Assembly: GCA_030145365.1 (NCBI GenBank)
Contig: JAQYVS010000188.1
Location: 1 to 23,278 of the forward strand
From: Desulfofustis sp.
Lineage (GTDB): Bacteria; Desulfobacterota; Desulfobulbia; Desulfobulbales; Desulfocapsaceae
Reading direction: 5' to 3'
Length of the DNA: 23,278 nucleotides
Within the stretch, counting starts at the first letter, position 1; each line of letters begins with the position of its first letter. The position numbers and the translations under genes are program-made. The notes under the pieces were generated by a model. That model worked only from the letters and a program-made list of their open reading frames with translations, had not been told where the DNA came from and ran no database searches. Below are positions 7,899 through 17,169 of this stretch, piece by piece.

Positions 7899-8612
7899 CT
7901 ATCTATCGCTGTTCGAGCTATCTTCTTTTCTCATGGCAATCGCCTCCTCGACGTGGGGAAGCAGATTTTCTGCAATGATCTTGTAGCCCTGCTCGTTGGG
8001 ATGAATGCCATCGGCCTGATTCAATGCAGGCTGCATGGCCACTCCCTCGAGAAAAAAGGGCATAAATTTCAGGTTAAACTCGGCAGCGAGCATAGGATAC
8101 ATTCGATTAAAGGCAGATAGATACTCCGGCCCCATGTTGGCAACCATCTGCATTCCAGTGAGAACAACTGTGATATTTTCGTCCAAGAACGCCTTGATAA
8201 TTTCACGAATATTTTTCTCTATCAAACCAGGCTCAATACCGCGCAATCCGTCATTAGCACCGGTCTCAAGAATAACAAGATCGGGTTTCATAGAGAGAAT
8301 CCAGTCCACCCGGGAGCGAGCGCCGCTGCTCGTTTCTCCACTAACCCCACCGTTGATCACTCGATAATTCAAGCCCTGTTCCTGCAGCTTATTCTGCAAT
8401 AGCGCCGGGTAGCTCTTGTCTAGAGGCACACCGAGGCCGGCCGTCAAGCTGTCTCCCATAGCAACAATGATACCATCGGAAACCGGTTGATCGATAATGA
8501 TTACTTCTTCAGCATTTTCACAACCGGCCAGCATCAAACAAACAAGCAGGCTCAGTACCAGGGCCATTGCTTTTGTCATCACACCGTATGAAATTATAGG
8601 GTTCAAATACAT
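7899..8612 (-). CDS. tesA: TesA-like GDSL (SGNH) esterase, predicted lipoprotein
   Basis: SGNH hydrolase of 237 residues. The four blocks are visible: GDSLTAG with the nucleophile Ser, NGGVSGE, GANDG, and DGIHPN with the catalytic Asp and His. This matches TesA/arylesterase-type thioesterase/lysophospholipase L1. The N terminus has a hydrophobic stretch ending in LMLAGC, a lipobox, so the enzyme should be a lipid-anchored periplasmic protein, whereas E. coli TesA is soluble. The ATG overlaps the permease stop as TGATG and follows GGAAGAGAG; an internal Met 11 residues later would give a more normal signal length and remains possible. In E. coli tesA lies divergent to ybbA-ybbP; here it is the last gene of the same operon, supporting a shared lipid or envelope function. 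Confidence 0.9.
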   Translation of the reverse strand: MYLNPIISYGVMTKAMALVLSLLVCLMLAGCENAEEVIIIDQPVSDGIIVAMGDSLTAGLGVPLDKSYPALLQNKLQEQGLNYRVINGGVSGETSSGARSRVDWILSMKPDLVILETGANDGLRGIEPGLIEKNIREIIKAFLDENITVVLTGMQMVANMGPEYLSAFNRMYPMLAAEFNLKFMPFFLEGVAMQPALNQADGIHPNEQGYKIIAENLLPHVEEAIAMRKEDSSNSDR

Positions 8613-11125
8613 CAGCAGCTCTCTTCCATTCGCAGGAAATCAATGGGTCGGCGATACACAACCTTAAACGATCCCGCCACACCTATGGTGGTAACTAACA
8701 GGATGGTTGCTGCAAAGATAAGCAACAGGTTTGAAAATGGAATTTTATAAGAAATCTCAAAAAGATACCGGCACAGACCCCAGGCCGCAGTGTTAGCACA
8801 AACCATTCCGATTAATGCGCATGTCAGACCAAGTATCACATTTTCATAAATGATTACCCAAAACACAAAACCAGAATCCGCTCCAAGTATCTTGTAATAA
8901 GACGCTTCCCTGATACGAGCCGGGTGGGTGGCCAGCAGACCGCTTATCATGATCAGCAAGCCCGCAGCAATGGAAAAAATTGAAAAAAAGGTAATGGTTG
9001 CCGCCAAGCGCCTGAGAATGTGCCCAAATCGCTCAGCTGCATCGGAAACATTTATGGCGCTGACATTGGGAAGCTCAGTAACCATACGGGTAATCATTGA
9101 CGGTATGGCATCTTTCTCAAGAGTCATTGAACCAAAAAAGGTCTGCGGGGCCGACTGCAAAACATCTTCTGAGAACACAAAATAGAAGAACGGGTGCAGT
9201 TTGGACTTGGTACGTGAACGGATGGAGGTAACTTTGGCTTCCAGCATTACGCCCTGAATGTTAAAAAGCAAAAGATCGCCTCGTTCAATGCTGCCGATAT
9301 CGGCGATGGTGTCGAGCACCGAAACCTCAACCACCCCGTCATTCACCCTTTGCTCATCGAAGAGACTTCCTCCTTCACTGATGATCTCATCATCGAGCAG
9401 GCTGCTACGGTAAGTCAAATTAAATTCACGGGCTAGGCTGTCTCTTTTTCGCTTACGCTCTCGTTCATAGTTTATGGGCTCAGCATTGATGGACATCAGA
9501 CGCGCTCTGATAACCGGGTAGAGCTGCACCTTCCTGCCTGCTGTCTCACTGAATGTTTGTATTTGATCTTTTTGAATATCAAGAAAAAACAGATTCGGGG
9601 CATTTTCTGGATAGGATGTGATAAAAGATGTAAACAAGTTCGTTTCAAGCAGATAAATGGTCAACAGAATCGTCAATGAGCAGGCCAGCGTGACAACAAC
9701 CGGTTTAGTGGTATTGTCGGGCCGATAGAGACTTTTCAGAGCCTGTCTGAGCTTCAGGTTTGAAGTACTCAGTCTTTTGAAGTACTTGAACAACACGGCC
9801 GCGATCAGCGTTATCAACACAATCACTGAAAAACAAACCAGCATGACATAGATTCCGGTTTTTATATCCTCCAGCTGCCTGATAACGAGCAGGGATAAAA
9901 ATATAAACCCGAACAGAAACATCAGTCGGCCAATTAATTTCCGACCGCTCGATCGCTGCTCATATTTAAACAGGGCAACTGGCCTGATCTCGCTCAACCG
10001 GCTCAGAGGAAAAAAAGTAAACAGAAGTGTCACGATCAAACCAAGCGCCAGGGACTCCAGGACATCTATCAGGTGAAGGGATGACTCGGGATTTCCAGGC
10101 AAAATTGTATCGAGAAATGTTGGCAAATACAATTTTATCACGTAACCGGCTAAAATTCCGAGAAAAGAGCCAATAATTGCCAAGGACAGCACAAGCACCA
10201 GATAATGGCTGAATATAAAACGATTCGTTGCACCGGTGGTTTTGATAATTGCAATCGTTTTTCGTTTGTGCTGCACCATGGCCGAAAGTGAACATTGCAT
10301 GCCAATACCACTGAGCAGCAAGGTGAAGATACTGATGAAGGAGAGAAAGAAAAACATATTATCAAAAAACCGTTTCACCCCGGAACGGGCAGTTCGGGCG
10401 GTTCTCACCTGCTCCTGGGCAGGAAGTGCAGCTTGATTCAATGCGGTTGTTACTCTTTCAAGCTCAAGGGGAGAAAAATCATCGTCTATCTTGATTAAAA
10501 TCTCCTGTTCAACCCGGCTGGCACGTCCCAGCAGATTGAGTTGCTCCAGATCATCTGAACTGATGTACAGACGTGGCCCCAGCAGTGAAAAAGAGGCTGA
10601 CTGGGTGGGATCGTTGGCAATTGTATCGGCGATCTCAAATACACCTTCGCCTATGTGCAGTTTCGCTCCAATCTGGACCTGCAACCGGCTGAGCAGTTCT
10701 TCTGAAACAACGATACTCCCTGACATCAGAACCCGATCAAACCCTCGTCCGGAGTCAAGCACTATATTCCCGTACAGCGGATAATTGGACTCAACGAGCA
10801 CAAGAGTCGCCAGCAGAGATCGCTCCGATTCCGCTGAACGGACCATCGACATTAGACGACGCGTTCTTGTTTTCTCTACCGAGCTATCTGAAGCAATATC
10901 TTCAATTTTTTTCAGAATAGAATCTGAAAACGGATAATGGGAATGTACGATCAGATCCCCACCGTGCAGCACCCGCGCTTCACGATAAAAAGAGCCGTAT
11001 ACATCGCGTTTGAAACTGTTGAGCCCACTCATTGTGGCCACCGAAAGGGCCACGCAGAGGATAAAGGCAATCACCTGAAACCCCCCATGGTGAACCTCCC
11101 GTATCAGAAACCGGGTATTCAGCAT
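8612..11125 (-). CDS. ybbP: YbbP-like ABC transporter permease (FtsX family)
   Basis: Inner-membrane permease of 837 residues with about ten helices: one near the N terminus (about 15-35), a block of three after a large periplasmic domain, two pairs in the middle, and a final three-helix FtsX domain ending near residue 825. This two-FtsX-domain layout and size fit YbbP/predicted lysophospholipase L1-biosynthesis permeases better than the shorter LolC/E. Such transporters are thought to move lipids or lipoproteins, or to do mechanical work at the membrane, rather than import solutes. It overlaps its ATPase gene by seven bases and the esterase gene by one base, so the three are translationally coupled. 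Confidence 0.88.
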   Translation of the reverse strand: MLNTRFLIREVHHGGFQVIAFILCVALSVATMSGLNSFKRDVYGSFYREARVLHGGDLIVHSHYPFSDSILKKIEDIASDSSVEKTRTRRLMSMVRSAESERSLLATLVLVESNYPLYGNIVLDSGRGFDRVLMSGSIVVSEELLSRLQVQIGAKLHIGEGVFEIADTIANDPTQSASFSLLGPRLYISSDDLEQLNLLGRASRVEQEILIKIDDDFSPLELERVTTALNQAALPAQEQVRTARTARSGVKRFFDNMFFFLSFISIFTLLLSGIGMQCSLSAMVQHKRKTIAIIKTTGATNRFIFSHYLVLVLSLAIIGSFLGILAGYVIKLYLPTFLDTILPGNPESSLHLIDVLESLALGLIVTLLFTFFPLSRLSEIRPVALFKYEQRSSGRKLIGRLMFLFGFIFLSLLVIRQLEDIKTGIYVMLVCFSVIVLITLIAAVLFKYFKRLSTSNLKLRQALKSLYRPDNTTKPVVVTLACSLTILLTIYLLETNLFTSFITSYPENAPNLFFLDIQKDQIQTFSETAGRKVQLYPVIRARLMSINAEPINYERERKRKRDSLAREFNLTYRSSLLDDEIISEGGSLFDEQRVNDGVVEVSVLDTIADIGSIERGDLLLFNIQGVMLEAKVTSIRSRTKSKLHPFFYFVFSEDVLQSAPQTFFGSMTLEKDAIPSMITRMVTELPNVSAINVSDAAERFGHILRRLAATITFFSIFSIAAGLLIMISGLLATHPARIREASYYKILGADSGFVFWVIIYENVILGLTCALIGMVCANTAAWGLCRYLFEISYKIPFSNLLLIFAATILLVTTIGVAGSFKVVYRRPIDFLRMEESC

Positions 11126-11808
11126 GTTGGTATCCCGGCTGCATCAAGCCGGCCATCTTTTAATCGTAAACAACGATCTGCCCGAGCCCCGATGTTTTGA
11201 TTATGGGTGGCAATAACCAGGGTGGTTGCCAACTCTTTATGCAGTTCAACCAGCAGGTCTATGATACGGCCGCTGTTGGCAGAATCAAGGTTGCCGGTGG
11301 GTTCATCACCGAAAACCAGCGGAGGGTCGTTGATCAGTGCCCGGCAGATGGCTATGCGCTGTTTTTCTCCTCCAGACAGCTGATGAACCATACTGGTCTT
11401 TCGATCTTTAAGACCAACCCGCTCCAGCAACCTCACCGCTTTCGCCTCTGCTTCGGGATCTTTATTCAATTCTGCAGGAAACATTACATTTTCAAGGCTG
11501 TTGAGAGACGGTACAAGATGAAAGGCTTGAAAAATAAAGCCAATATGAGTGTTTCTGATTGGTGCCAGCTGGTCTTCGCTGAGCTCAACAATATCACGAC
11601 CGTTCATCCTGATAGATCCAGTGTCTGGTTTATCAAGGCCTGAAAGCAGACTCAACAGGGTACTTTTGCCACTGCCGCTCTGGCCCTCAATAACGACGAA
11701 CTCACCCTTTCCTACGGAGAAGCTGATATCCTCGAGAATCTTGATCTGCCGTTTGCCGATACGATAAGATTTTGACAATCCGCTTGCTTCTAGAATATTT
11801 TCAATCAT
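11119..11808 (-). CDS. ybbA: YbbA-like ABC transporter ATPase
   Basis: ABC ATPase of 229 residues from the LolD/MacB/FtsE group. Walker A GQSGSGKST is near residues 43-51, the Q-loop is in FIFQAFHLVPSL, the signature LSGGEKQR follows, Walker B LVFGDEPTGNLD has the catalytic Glu and D-loop, and the H-loop is in ATHN. It would power the adjacent FtsX-type permease. The start codon directly follows the stop of the upstream glycosyltransferase gene (TGAATG). Without the neighbours it could equally be LolD; the permease size and the TesA-like partner favour YbbA. Confidence 0.9.
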   Translation of the reverse strand: MIENILEASGLSKSYRIGKRQIKILEDISFSVGKGEFVVIEGQSGSGKSTLLSLLSGLDKPDTGSIRMNGRDIVELSEDQLAPIRNTHIGFIFQAFHLVPSLNSLENVMFPAELNKDPEAEAKAVRLLERVGLKDRKTSMVHQLSGGEKQRIAICRALINDPPLVFGDEPTGNLDSANSGRIIDLLVELHKELATTLVIATHNQNIGARADRCLRLKDGRLDAAGIPTC

Positions 11809-12963
11809 TCACAGTTCCAGGGACTGGGCCAAAACCCGCGCAGTCTGTTCGGCCCCGCCTAAATTAACCTGAGCGGCAAACGGGTCAGGGCTGAGATTCA
11901 TAAGATTATCGAGCAGCCGATACAATTGTTCAACACTGCAATCCTTCTCGTCCACAACTGCTATCCGCTTACCCAGGGGTTCAGCAAGTGCCTGAAGATG
12001 ATCCTGTTGCTCTCGATCACGCATATCACGCAAGACAACCAATGCAGGAATACCGGTGGACATGATATCGACCAATGAATTATAGCCTCCGAAGATCACT
12101 GCACTTCTAGAGCAGCTCAGGGCCTGAACATATTTCTCGCTAAACGGCTCCAACGTGCAGAAATCCAAATCCTTTATCATCTGCCTCAAGGTGGAGAGAT
12201 CTTGCGACCCCACAAAAATCCGGAATCGTCCCGAATCGGGACCCACTAGCATCATTGCTTCTACAAATTTTTCAATAAATAGCCTGGTATGTTCTCCCAA
12301 CCAGGGAATCGAGACCGTACACCCACTCCGACCAGTCCCGCTGCTTGAATATAACGGTAACAACTCGGTAAGTCGGGAAACGTATCCACATTCTTCCACT
12401 CTGGTATTGAAACGCTCATTTAAATCCTTGATATGTTCCGTGCCCAAAACTAAGCGGTCACCATACCAGAGGAGCCTGGAGTAGAACTGCTGGAAAAGTT
12501 CTTTGGCAAGAGTTGAGCCAGCCTGGGCTACACCGCCAACGACACCTCGCACCCCCAGAAACCATTTGGTTTGGTTTGAAAGATGAAGCGCTGGAACCAA
12601 CTCTCTATGTTTCCCCTGGGGGGTATGATCAACCAGAACCAGACGCGGACGATACTGATATATGATCTGTTTTATCTGCTCTGCCCGTAAAATGCCGAGT
12701 TCGTCGTCGGTAAAACCGGATGGACCATCGACCCCGGTTGATTTCCCTTCTATTACTTCGGTGTCATATGCCGGCAACTTAAGCCAGTCGAGCGGGACCT
12801 CACCTATCAATTCTCCGGTCTGACGACACCCCGTCATCAGACAGACTTTCAGGTCCGGATATAACCGGCGAATGGCCATGCCGATCGCCGCCGATCGGCT
12901 GACGTGCCCCAAACCTCTGCCGTCATGGGAATAGAGCAGAATATCTAATCGCGCTTCACTCAT
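11809..12963 (-). CDS. MurG-like predicted glycosyltransferase (GT-B fold)
   Basis: Protein of 384 residues that begins with YSHDGRGLGHVSRSAAIGMAI, the nucleotide-sugar glycosyltransferase opening seen in MurG-like GT28 and COG4671 proteins (GxGHxxR). The second half contains PFSEKYVQALSCSRSAVIFGGYNSLVDIMSTGIPALVVLRD, which matches the donor-binding GGxxS/TxxE-type region of that fold, with Gly-Gly-Tyr-Asn-Ser in place of the usual motif. There is no signal peptide, so it acts at the cytoplasmic face. Acceptor and sugar cannot be read from the sequence. It is followed directly by the YbbA ATPase gene and preceded by an NlpC/P60 gene 13 bases away, which points to work on an envelope glycan or glycolipid. 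Confidence 0.8.
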   Translation of the reverse strand: MSEARLDILLYSHDGRGLGHVSRSAAIGMAIRRLYPDLKVCLMTGCRQTGELIGEVPLDWLKLPAYDTEVIEGKSTGVDGPSGFTDDELGILRAEQIKQIIYQYRPRLVLVDHTPQGKHRELVPALHLSNQTKWFLGVRGVVGGVAQAGSTLAKELFQQFYSRLLWYGDRLVLGTEHIKDLNERFNTRVEECGYVSRLTELLPLYSSSGTGRSGCTVSIPWLGEHTRLFIEKFVEAMMLVGPDSGRFRIFVGSQDLSTLRQMIKDLDFCTLEPFSEKYVQALSCSRSAVIFGGYNSLVDIMSTGIPALVVLRDMRDREQQDHLQALAEPLGKRIAVVDEKDCSVEQLYRLLDNLMNLSPDPFAAQVNLGGAEQTARVLAQSLEL

Positions 12964-12976
12964 CTATAATCCCTGA

Positions 12977-13510
12977 TCAATTAAAGACCCGTCTGGCTTG
13001 CCAGAAATGCTCCTGCCAGTAAGGATCCGACAACCTTGAAACCATCACTCCTTTAATGGTTGAAACATGGAGAAACTGATTGTGCTCAAGATACATTCCG
13101 ACATGACGATTACTCCAACTTGTCTTGAACAACACCAGATCGCCGGCACGCAACCCGGAGGTGGATATCTGTCGGCCGGATCGAGACAGCTGCTCAGTTG
13201 TTCTGGGGAGATTCAGACGGAATTCATCATGATAGGTGAGCTGTACAAACGCCGAGCAATCGATCCCCCGCTTGCTCTGCCCGCCGTTTCGATACGGTAC
13301 GCCACGCCAATCATGATACTGCCCAACGAGTCTATTTTTAACCTCGCTGCTGCTCAAGCCAATTTCAGGAAGGCTCGTAGGCGGAGGCACTGAACTTTTA
13401 GCGCAACTCTGGATAAAAGGTATAACAACGACCACCACAAAGATCCAGCCCATGAATTGTACGTACCACTGCGATTGATCACTTTGACAAGGCTTTTTCA
13501 AATTACTCAC
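12977..13510 (-). CDS. NlpC/P60 family peptidase, predicted lipoprotein
   Basis: Protein of 177 residues with an N-terminal hydrophobic segment (about 19-33) ending in IQSC, an acceptable but imperfect lipobox with Cys36. The NlpC/P60 catalytic triad is visible: Cys85 in GIDCSAFVQ, His136 in RHVGMYL and His148 in FLHVS. Such enzymes cut D-Glu/DAP-type peptide bonds in peptidoglycan. The start is GTG at 13510, overlapping the TAG stop of the preceding gene by one base (TAGTG), which supports coupling despite the rare codon. It resembles Spr/NlpC-type small endopeptidases in length. Confidence 0.88.
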   Translation of the reverse strand: MSNLKKPCQSDQSQWYVQFMGWIFVVVVVIPFIQSCAKSSVPPPTSLPEIGLSSSEVKNRLVGQYHDWRGVPYRNGGQSKRGIDCSAFVQLTYHDEFRLNLPRTTEQLSRSGRQISTSGLRAGDLVLFKTSWSNRHVGMYLEHNQFLHVSTIKGVMVSRLSDPYWQEHFWQARRVFN

Positions 13511-15384
13511 TATCCGGCCGCCATTGGTATATGCTGTAATCCGACAACGATGAAAGAGTAGCTGGAAACAAAAAACATCAGGCTTAACAATACACAGAAG
13601 ATCCGCTGACCGATAGCTCGCTCAGCTTGTGCCGCAGCAACACCGATCAGCAAAGCGATCGGAAAAAGATACCGTCCCTGGGCCTGAAAATCAGCAGTCC
13701 AGGAATGATGAAACGAAGCCCCAATCAAGGCTGCCGAAATACCAAGTGCGCCAAGCATCGTCAACCGATCGGACCAGCTCCCCCATACCAGAACAGAAAC
13801 AACGACAAAACAGACAAGAGCAATAATCAACCATCGCATCAGATCGTACAGAACATGGGTAGCCGATACGGTCATATACCCATACACACCAAATCCGCTC
13901 CGAAAACTCTTTTCAAACCATCGATGGACATGAATCATTTTAGCAAGCGTTACACCCCGCTCCTTCATGCTCAAATAGACATGCCGTTTAGCAAGTTCGG
14001 TTGCCGGATTAAACATCGGCTCAGCCAGTTCTTCCTGCATGGCAGCTATTTTATCGTTTCTATCTACTCCGTTTACAAAATAATCCAGACCAACCTTTAC
14101 TATCGGCAGACTGATACCGATCAGGCAGATAACGAAAAGTTTAATCAGTGCAGTGCGAAAAGACGAGTTTTCTCGGTTGAGCCAGATTCCATAAAGCACC
14201 ACAATCAAGAGAAACAGAGCGAAGGGGTAGTAATTTTTTTTAATCATCAGCAGCAGACCAGCCATCAGTCCCAGAATCAACGGGGTCAACAAACGGTTTA
14301 TGCCCCCGCGGTCACTGAGATAACGATTAAACAGCGAGTTTTTATCCACCACCTGCCAGCCGGCAATAGTGGCGGCGAATAACGCAAACGCATCAGAATT
14401 ACAGTAAGAGAACACGTACCAAAGCTGTGGCGAGACCAGCAGCACGGCCATCATCATTCTGCTGTTTCGGTAGCCGAGGGAAATGAGCAGGATAGTAGAA
14501 AACAACAACACGTTAAACAGCCGAAACGTCATATAGTCCGGAATTTTTAAGGACTCAATCAGGGTGCCGAATTTCCCCGCAAAAAAATAATAGATTTCAA
14601 AGCCGTTGAGCCTGGAAACTCCATATCTGCTGTAGGTATGACGAATCTCTTCGCTGTCCACTTCCGGAGGCAGCCAGTTGTCGACATAGTAGGAGGCTGC
14701 TTTAATATGCACATATTCATCGGGGTGAACATCTTGTTTGCTGATCACGGCCATGACAAGAATCAGGCCAACGGCGGCAGCCAGATATAGTGGAACATAG
14801 TGCTTCTCCACTATAAGATTGCGAGCCATGGTTCCGGCCAGGTATATCACTCCAAAGAAAATCAGTAAACGGACCAGCTCACCTGGCCAGCCAAATGGTT
14901 CAGCAATAAAGTGCGGTTTCCATATGTAATTAGGGTCCTTTCCGATTGAACGAGTGAGCAATCCATCTGCATCAAGAGAGAAATCACCGACCTGATTATT
15001 TGGTTTAAGAGCAGAACCGGACTTTTGGCCGACGAATCTGATCGGCTGCCAGCCTTTCTGGGAAAGGGTTAATTGATGGATAACACTCTCACCCGGATAA
15101 TCATGGGGATCGATACGTAGCCTGTCGATATGGCCGAGATTGGTTAAATAGAATCGATAGTGATGTTTGCCGGGACTTACCAGAACCCGGGAATTTGCAG
15201 AAGCAGAAAACTCTTCGCCTTCTTCGGCCCAATACACACGGAAATAGGTGCGTTTTTCAACGTCGATGCTCAGATCAACCGTTGCCCGGTTAACAAAGCC
15301 GAAAAAATAGGCAAGACAGAGCAAGAGGCAAACACCCAGTAAAAACCAGTCGCGCACGATAGTATGTATAGTTCGGCTCACCAT
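13510..15384 (-). CDS. polytopic membrane protein, DUF2142/GT-C-like
   Basis: Membrane protein of 624 residues: one N-terminal helix (about 12-30), a beta-rich periplasmic domain to about residue 165, then roughly ten further helices. After the third helix comes DVHPDEYVHIKAASYY at about 218-233, an HPDExxH element placed like the acidic active-site loop of GT-C glycosyltransferases, and QGRYLFP occurs near the end; both match the pattern of DUF2142 proteins. A role in transferring a lipid-linked sugar at the outer face of the inner membrane is inference. It is the first gene of a six-gene operon with envelope enzymes. The ATG has only a weak ribosome site, and a start a few codons downstream is possible. 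Confidence 0.75.
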   Translation of the reverse strand: MVSRTIHTIVRDWFLLGVCLLLCLAYFFGFVNRATVDLSIDVEKRTYFRVYWAEEGEEFSASANSRVLVSPGKHHYRFYLTNLGHIDRLRIDPHDYPGESVIHQLTLSQKGWQPIRFVGQKSGSALKPNNQVGDFSLDADGLLTRSIGKDPNYIWKPHFIAEPFGWPGELVRLLIFFGVIYLAGTMARNLIVEKHYVPLYLAAAVGLILVMAVISKQDVHPDEYVHIKAASYYVDNWLPPEVDSEEIRHTYSRYGVSRLNGFEIYYFFAGKFGTLIESLKIPDYMTFRLFNVLLFSTILLISLGYRNSRMMMAVLLVSPQLWYVFSYCNSDAFALFAATIAGWQVVDKNSLFNRYLSDRGGINRLLTPLILGLMAGLLLMIKKNYYPFALFLLIVVLYGIWLNRENSSFRTALIKLFVICLIGISLPIVKVGLDYFVNGVDRNDKIAAMQEELAEPMFNPATELAKRHVYLSMKERGVTLAKMIHVHRWFEKSFRSGFGVYGYMTVSATHVLYDLMRWLIIALVCFVVVSVLVWGSWSDRLTMLGALGISAALIGASFHHSWTADFQAQGRYLFPIALLIGVAAAQAERAIGQRIFCVLLSLMFFVSSYSFIVVGLQHIPMAAG

Positions 15385-15566
15385 GACTCTTTGTTAAGGG
15401 CTCGTCTCATATCAATATCGTTACTATACTGTTATTCTAAGCCTTTAGCCAGTACCGGAAAAGTCCGTATTTTCTTCTCTTTCAATTTCTGTTGCGGTAC
15501 AGTGACAGCGATACATTTCATTTTCAGTCATATAACACATTCCCACGCATCAACTGATCGTCGCAG

Positions 15567-16682
15567 ATGAACATTTCTTACTATATGCCGTTTAAACCGC
15601 CAGGGCACAGCAACCCGTCCGGAGATTTGATCATCGGCACTGAGCTGCAGAAATTTCTTGCCGAAAAACATAACGTTGAACTTGCCAGCACCTTGCGAAG
15701 CCGCTGGATATACTGGAAACCATGGAACCTCCACCTGGCCAAACGGGAACAGAAACGCATCTGCAATTTCTTGCAGACAAAACCTCAAGATTTGTGGTTC
15801 ACCTATCACAGTTACTACAAAGCTCCCGATATAATCGGCCCCGCCTGTTGTCGCAAGTTGAAGATCCCCTATACAATATTCCAGGGAATTTATTCGACAA
15901 AACGTAAACGAAAACTTAAAACCTTTCCCGGTTTCATCCTCAATAGACGGGCTTTGGAAGCTGCCAAAATTGTTTTTACCAATAAAAAAGCTGATTTAAT
16001 AAACTTAAAACGACTACTGTCGAACGAACGGATTTGTTACATCGCTCCGGGGGTACAGCCGGATCAATTCTGCTTCGATCCTGATGCGCGAAAGGTATTA
16101 AGAGAGCAGTGGCAGGCCGGCGACAAGTGCGTGGTGCTGACGACGGCAATGCTTCGGCCCGGAGTAAAAACCGAAGGCGTCAAGACAGTAATCAACAGCT
16201 GTGCCGCACTCCGTGAAAAACACAAGGATATCCTTCTCGTTGTGATCGGCGACGGAAAAAACCGTGATGTGCTCGAACTCGAAGCGAGAGAGAAGCTTGG
16301 GAAACATTGCCTTTTTCTGGGCAAGATTCCAAGGCTGAACCTGTACCATTATTATAGTGCCGCCGATCTCTTTGCTTTTCCGGGAATTAAGGAGTCACTC
16401 GGCATGGTTTATCTCGAGGCTCAGTCAGCTGGCTTGCCGGTGGCAGCATATAGCGATTGGGGTGCCAGTGAAGCGGTGGTCCACAACTCTACCGGTCTTC
16501 TGACACCGGCCTCACACCCCGAACACTTTACAAATTCCATAGAAACACTTCTAAATAACCAGGAAATTAGAAATGAAATGCGAGTTAATGCAACAAACCA
16601 TATTCGAACACACCACGATTCTTCAATAAACTACCGCCATCTTACCAACGTGTTAGAAGATATCGCTCAGCAGCATCGCTGA
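15567..16682 (+). CDS. GT4-family glycosyltransferase
   Basis: Retaining GT-B glycosyltransferase of 371 residues. The N-terminal domain opens with MNISYYMPFKPPG...SGD, the usual acceptor-side start. The C-terminal Rossmann domain has VVIGDGKNRDVLE, FLGKIPRLNLYHYYSAADLFAFPG, and the EX7E pair Glu276/Glu284 in KESLGMVYLEAQSAGLPVAA, which binds the nucleotide-sugar. It is cytoplasmic, without a signal peptide. The acceptor is unknown. It is divergent from the six-gene envelope operon, with 182 bases between them, so the two may share regulation and a glycan product. The ATG lacks a strong ribosome site. Confidence 0.88.
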   Translation: MNISYYMPFKPPGHSNPSGDLIIGTELQKFLAEKHNVELASTLRSRWIYWKPWNLHLAKREQKRICNFLQTKPQDLWFTYHSYYKAPDIIGPACCRKLKIPYTIFQGIYSTKRKRKLKTFPGFILNRRALEAAKIVFTNKKADLINLKRLLSNERICYIAPGVQPDQFCFDPDARKVLREQWQAGDKCVVLTTAMLRPGVKTEGVKTVINSCAALREKHKDILLVVIGDGKNRDVLELEAREKLGKHCLFLGKIPRLNLYHYYSAADLFAFPGIKESLGMVYLEAQSAGLPVAAYSDWGASEAVVHNSTGLLTPASHPEHFTNSIETLLNNQEIRNEMRVNATNHIRTHHDSSINYRHLTNVLEDIAQQHR

Positions 16683-16878
16683 TTTTCCTGGTTATGTGTT
16701 AATATATCAGCTAGGTTGGAGGGCGTATCACCTTAATTCTGGTAACCTACGACTTAGTGCTTAAAGTTTTAGAGTAAGGAAATGAAGGCAAACCGAGGTA
16801 AGCAGGTACACTAAGATACTAATAGTGAAAGCCGGATCTTCCTCCTATCTCACTCAACATTCGAGAAATTTGATTCCA

Positions 16879-16896
16879 CTATTCGCTCACGAATAG
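16879..16896 (+). repeat. perfect 7-bp hairpin
   Basis: CTATTCG and CGAATAG flank a CTCA loop. A loosely T-rich stretch (GTTGTTTTG) begins a few bases later, so this could be a weak terminator for the glycosyltransferase transcript about 200 bases upstream, or simply an operator-like site. Confidence 0.4.
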
Positions 16897-16992
16897 ACGG
16901 TTGTTTTGCTTTGTATCTTGTTTTTCACCAAGATCACCATCGAGATTGCAATTGCTCCAGAAGCTGAATTGAGCTATCAGCACACTTAATCA

Positions 16993-17010
16993 CTTCCATC
17001 ATGATGGAAG
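16993..17010. repeat. perfect 18-base palindrome
   Basis: CTTCCATCATGATGGAAG reads the same on both strands without mismatch or spacer. It lies about 160 bases upstream of the small DUF3553-like gene. The absence of a loop makes a dimeric regulator site more likely than an RNA hairpin. No regulator can be named. Confidence 0.45.
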
Positions 17011-17169
17011 AGCGGTGCGCCTGCGCAAAGTTGCTTATGCCATGGAGTTGTGGGAATGGTAAAAGAGAAATTTTATAGGAAGTATCAAGACCAGCAAGCA
17101 GAAGTTAGTCCATATAATGCCAATTTTATATAATGGCGCTTATTACCAAACGTTCCCGTGGAGGTGTTT

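Larger units (their letters stand above)
16683..17169. other. 487-base intergenic region with several inverted repeats
   Basis: No convincing gene is present. The stretch holds TAGGTT/AACCTA pairing arms at about 16713-16752, CACTA/TAGTG arms near 16810-16830, a perfect 7-bp hairpin at 16879-16896 and a perfect 18-base palindrome at 16993-17010. Two TATAATG boxes lie at about 17113 and 17130, just before the small gene at 17170, and either could be a -10 element, but no good -35 element pairs with them. The GGCAAACC near 16788 is not followed by the rest of a c-di-GMP riboswitch. Confidence 0.4.

Noticed and set aside
13627..14382. 251-codon plus-strand open frame
   Set aside because: It lies wholly inside the minus-strand membrane-protein gene, has a Gln/Asn/Ser-rich product typical of the antisense of hydrophobic coding DNA, and has no recognisable motif.
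16780..16860. Possible c-di-GMP riboswitch suggested by GGCAAACC
   Set aside because: The downstream parts of the GEMM-type structure are absent, and no suitable gene lies close by.
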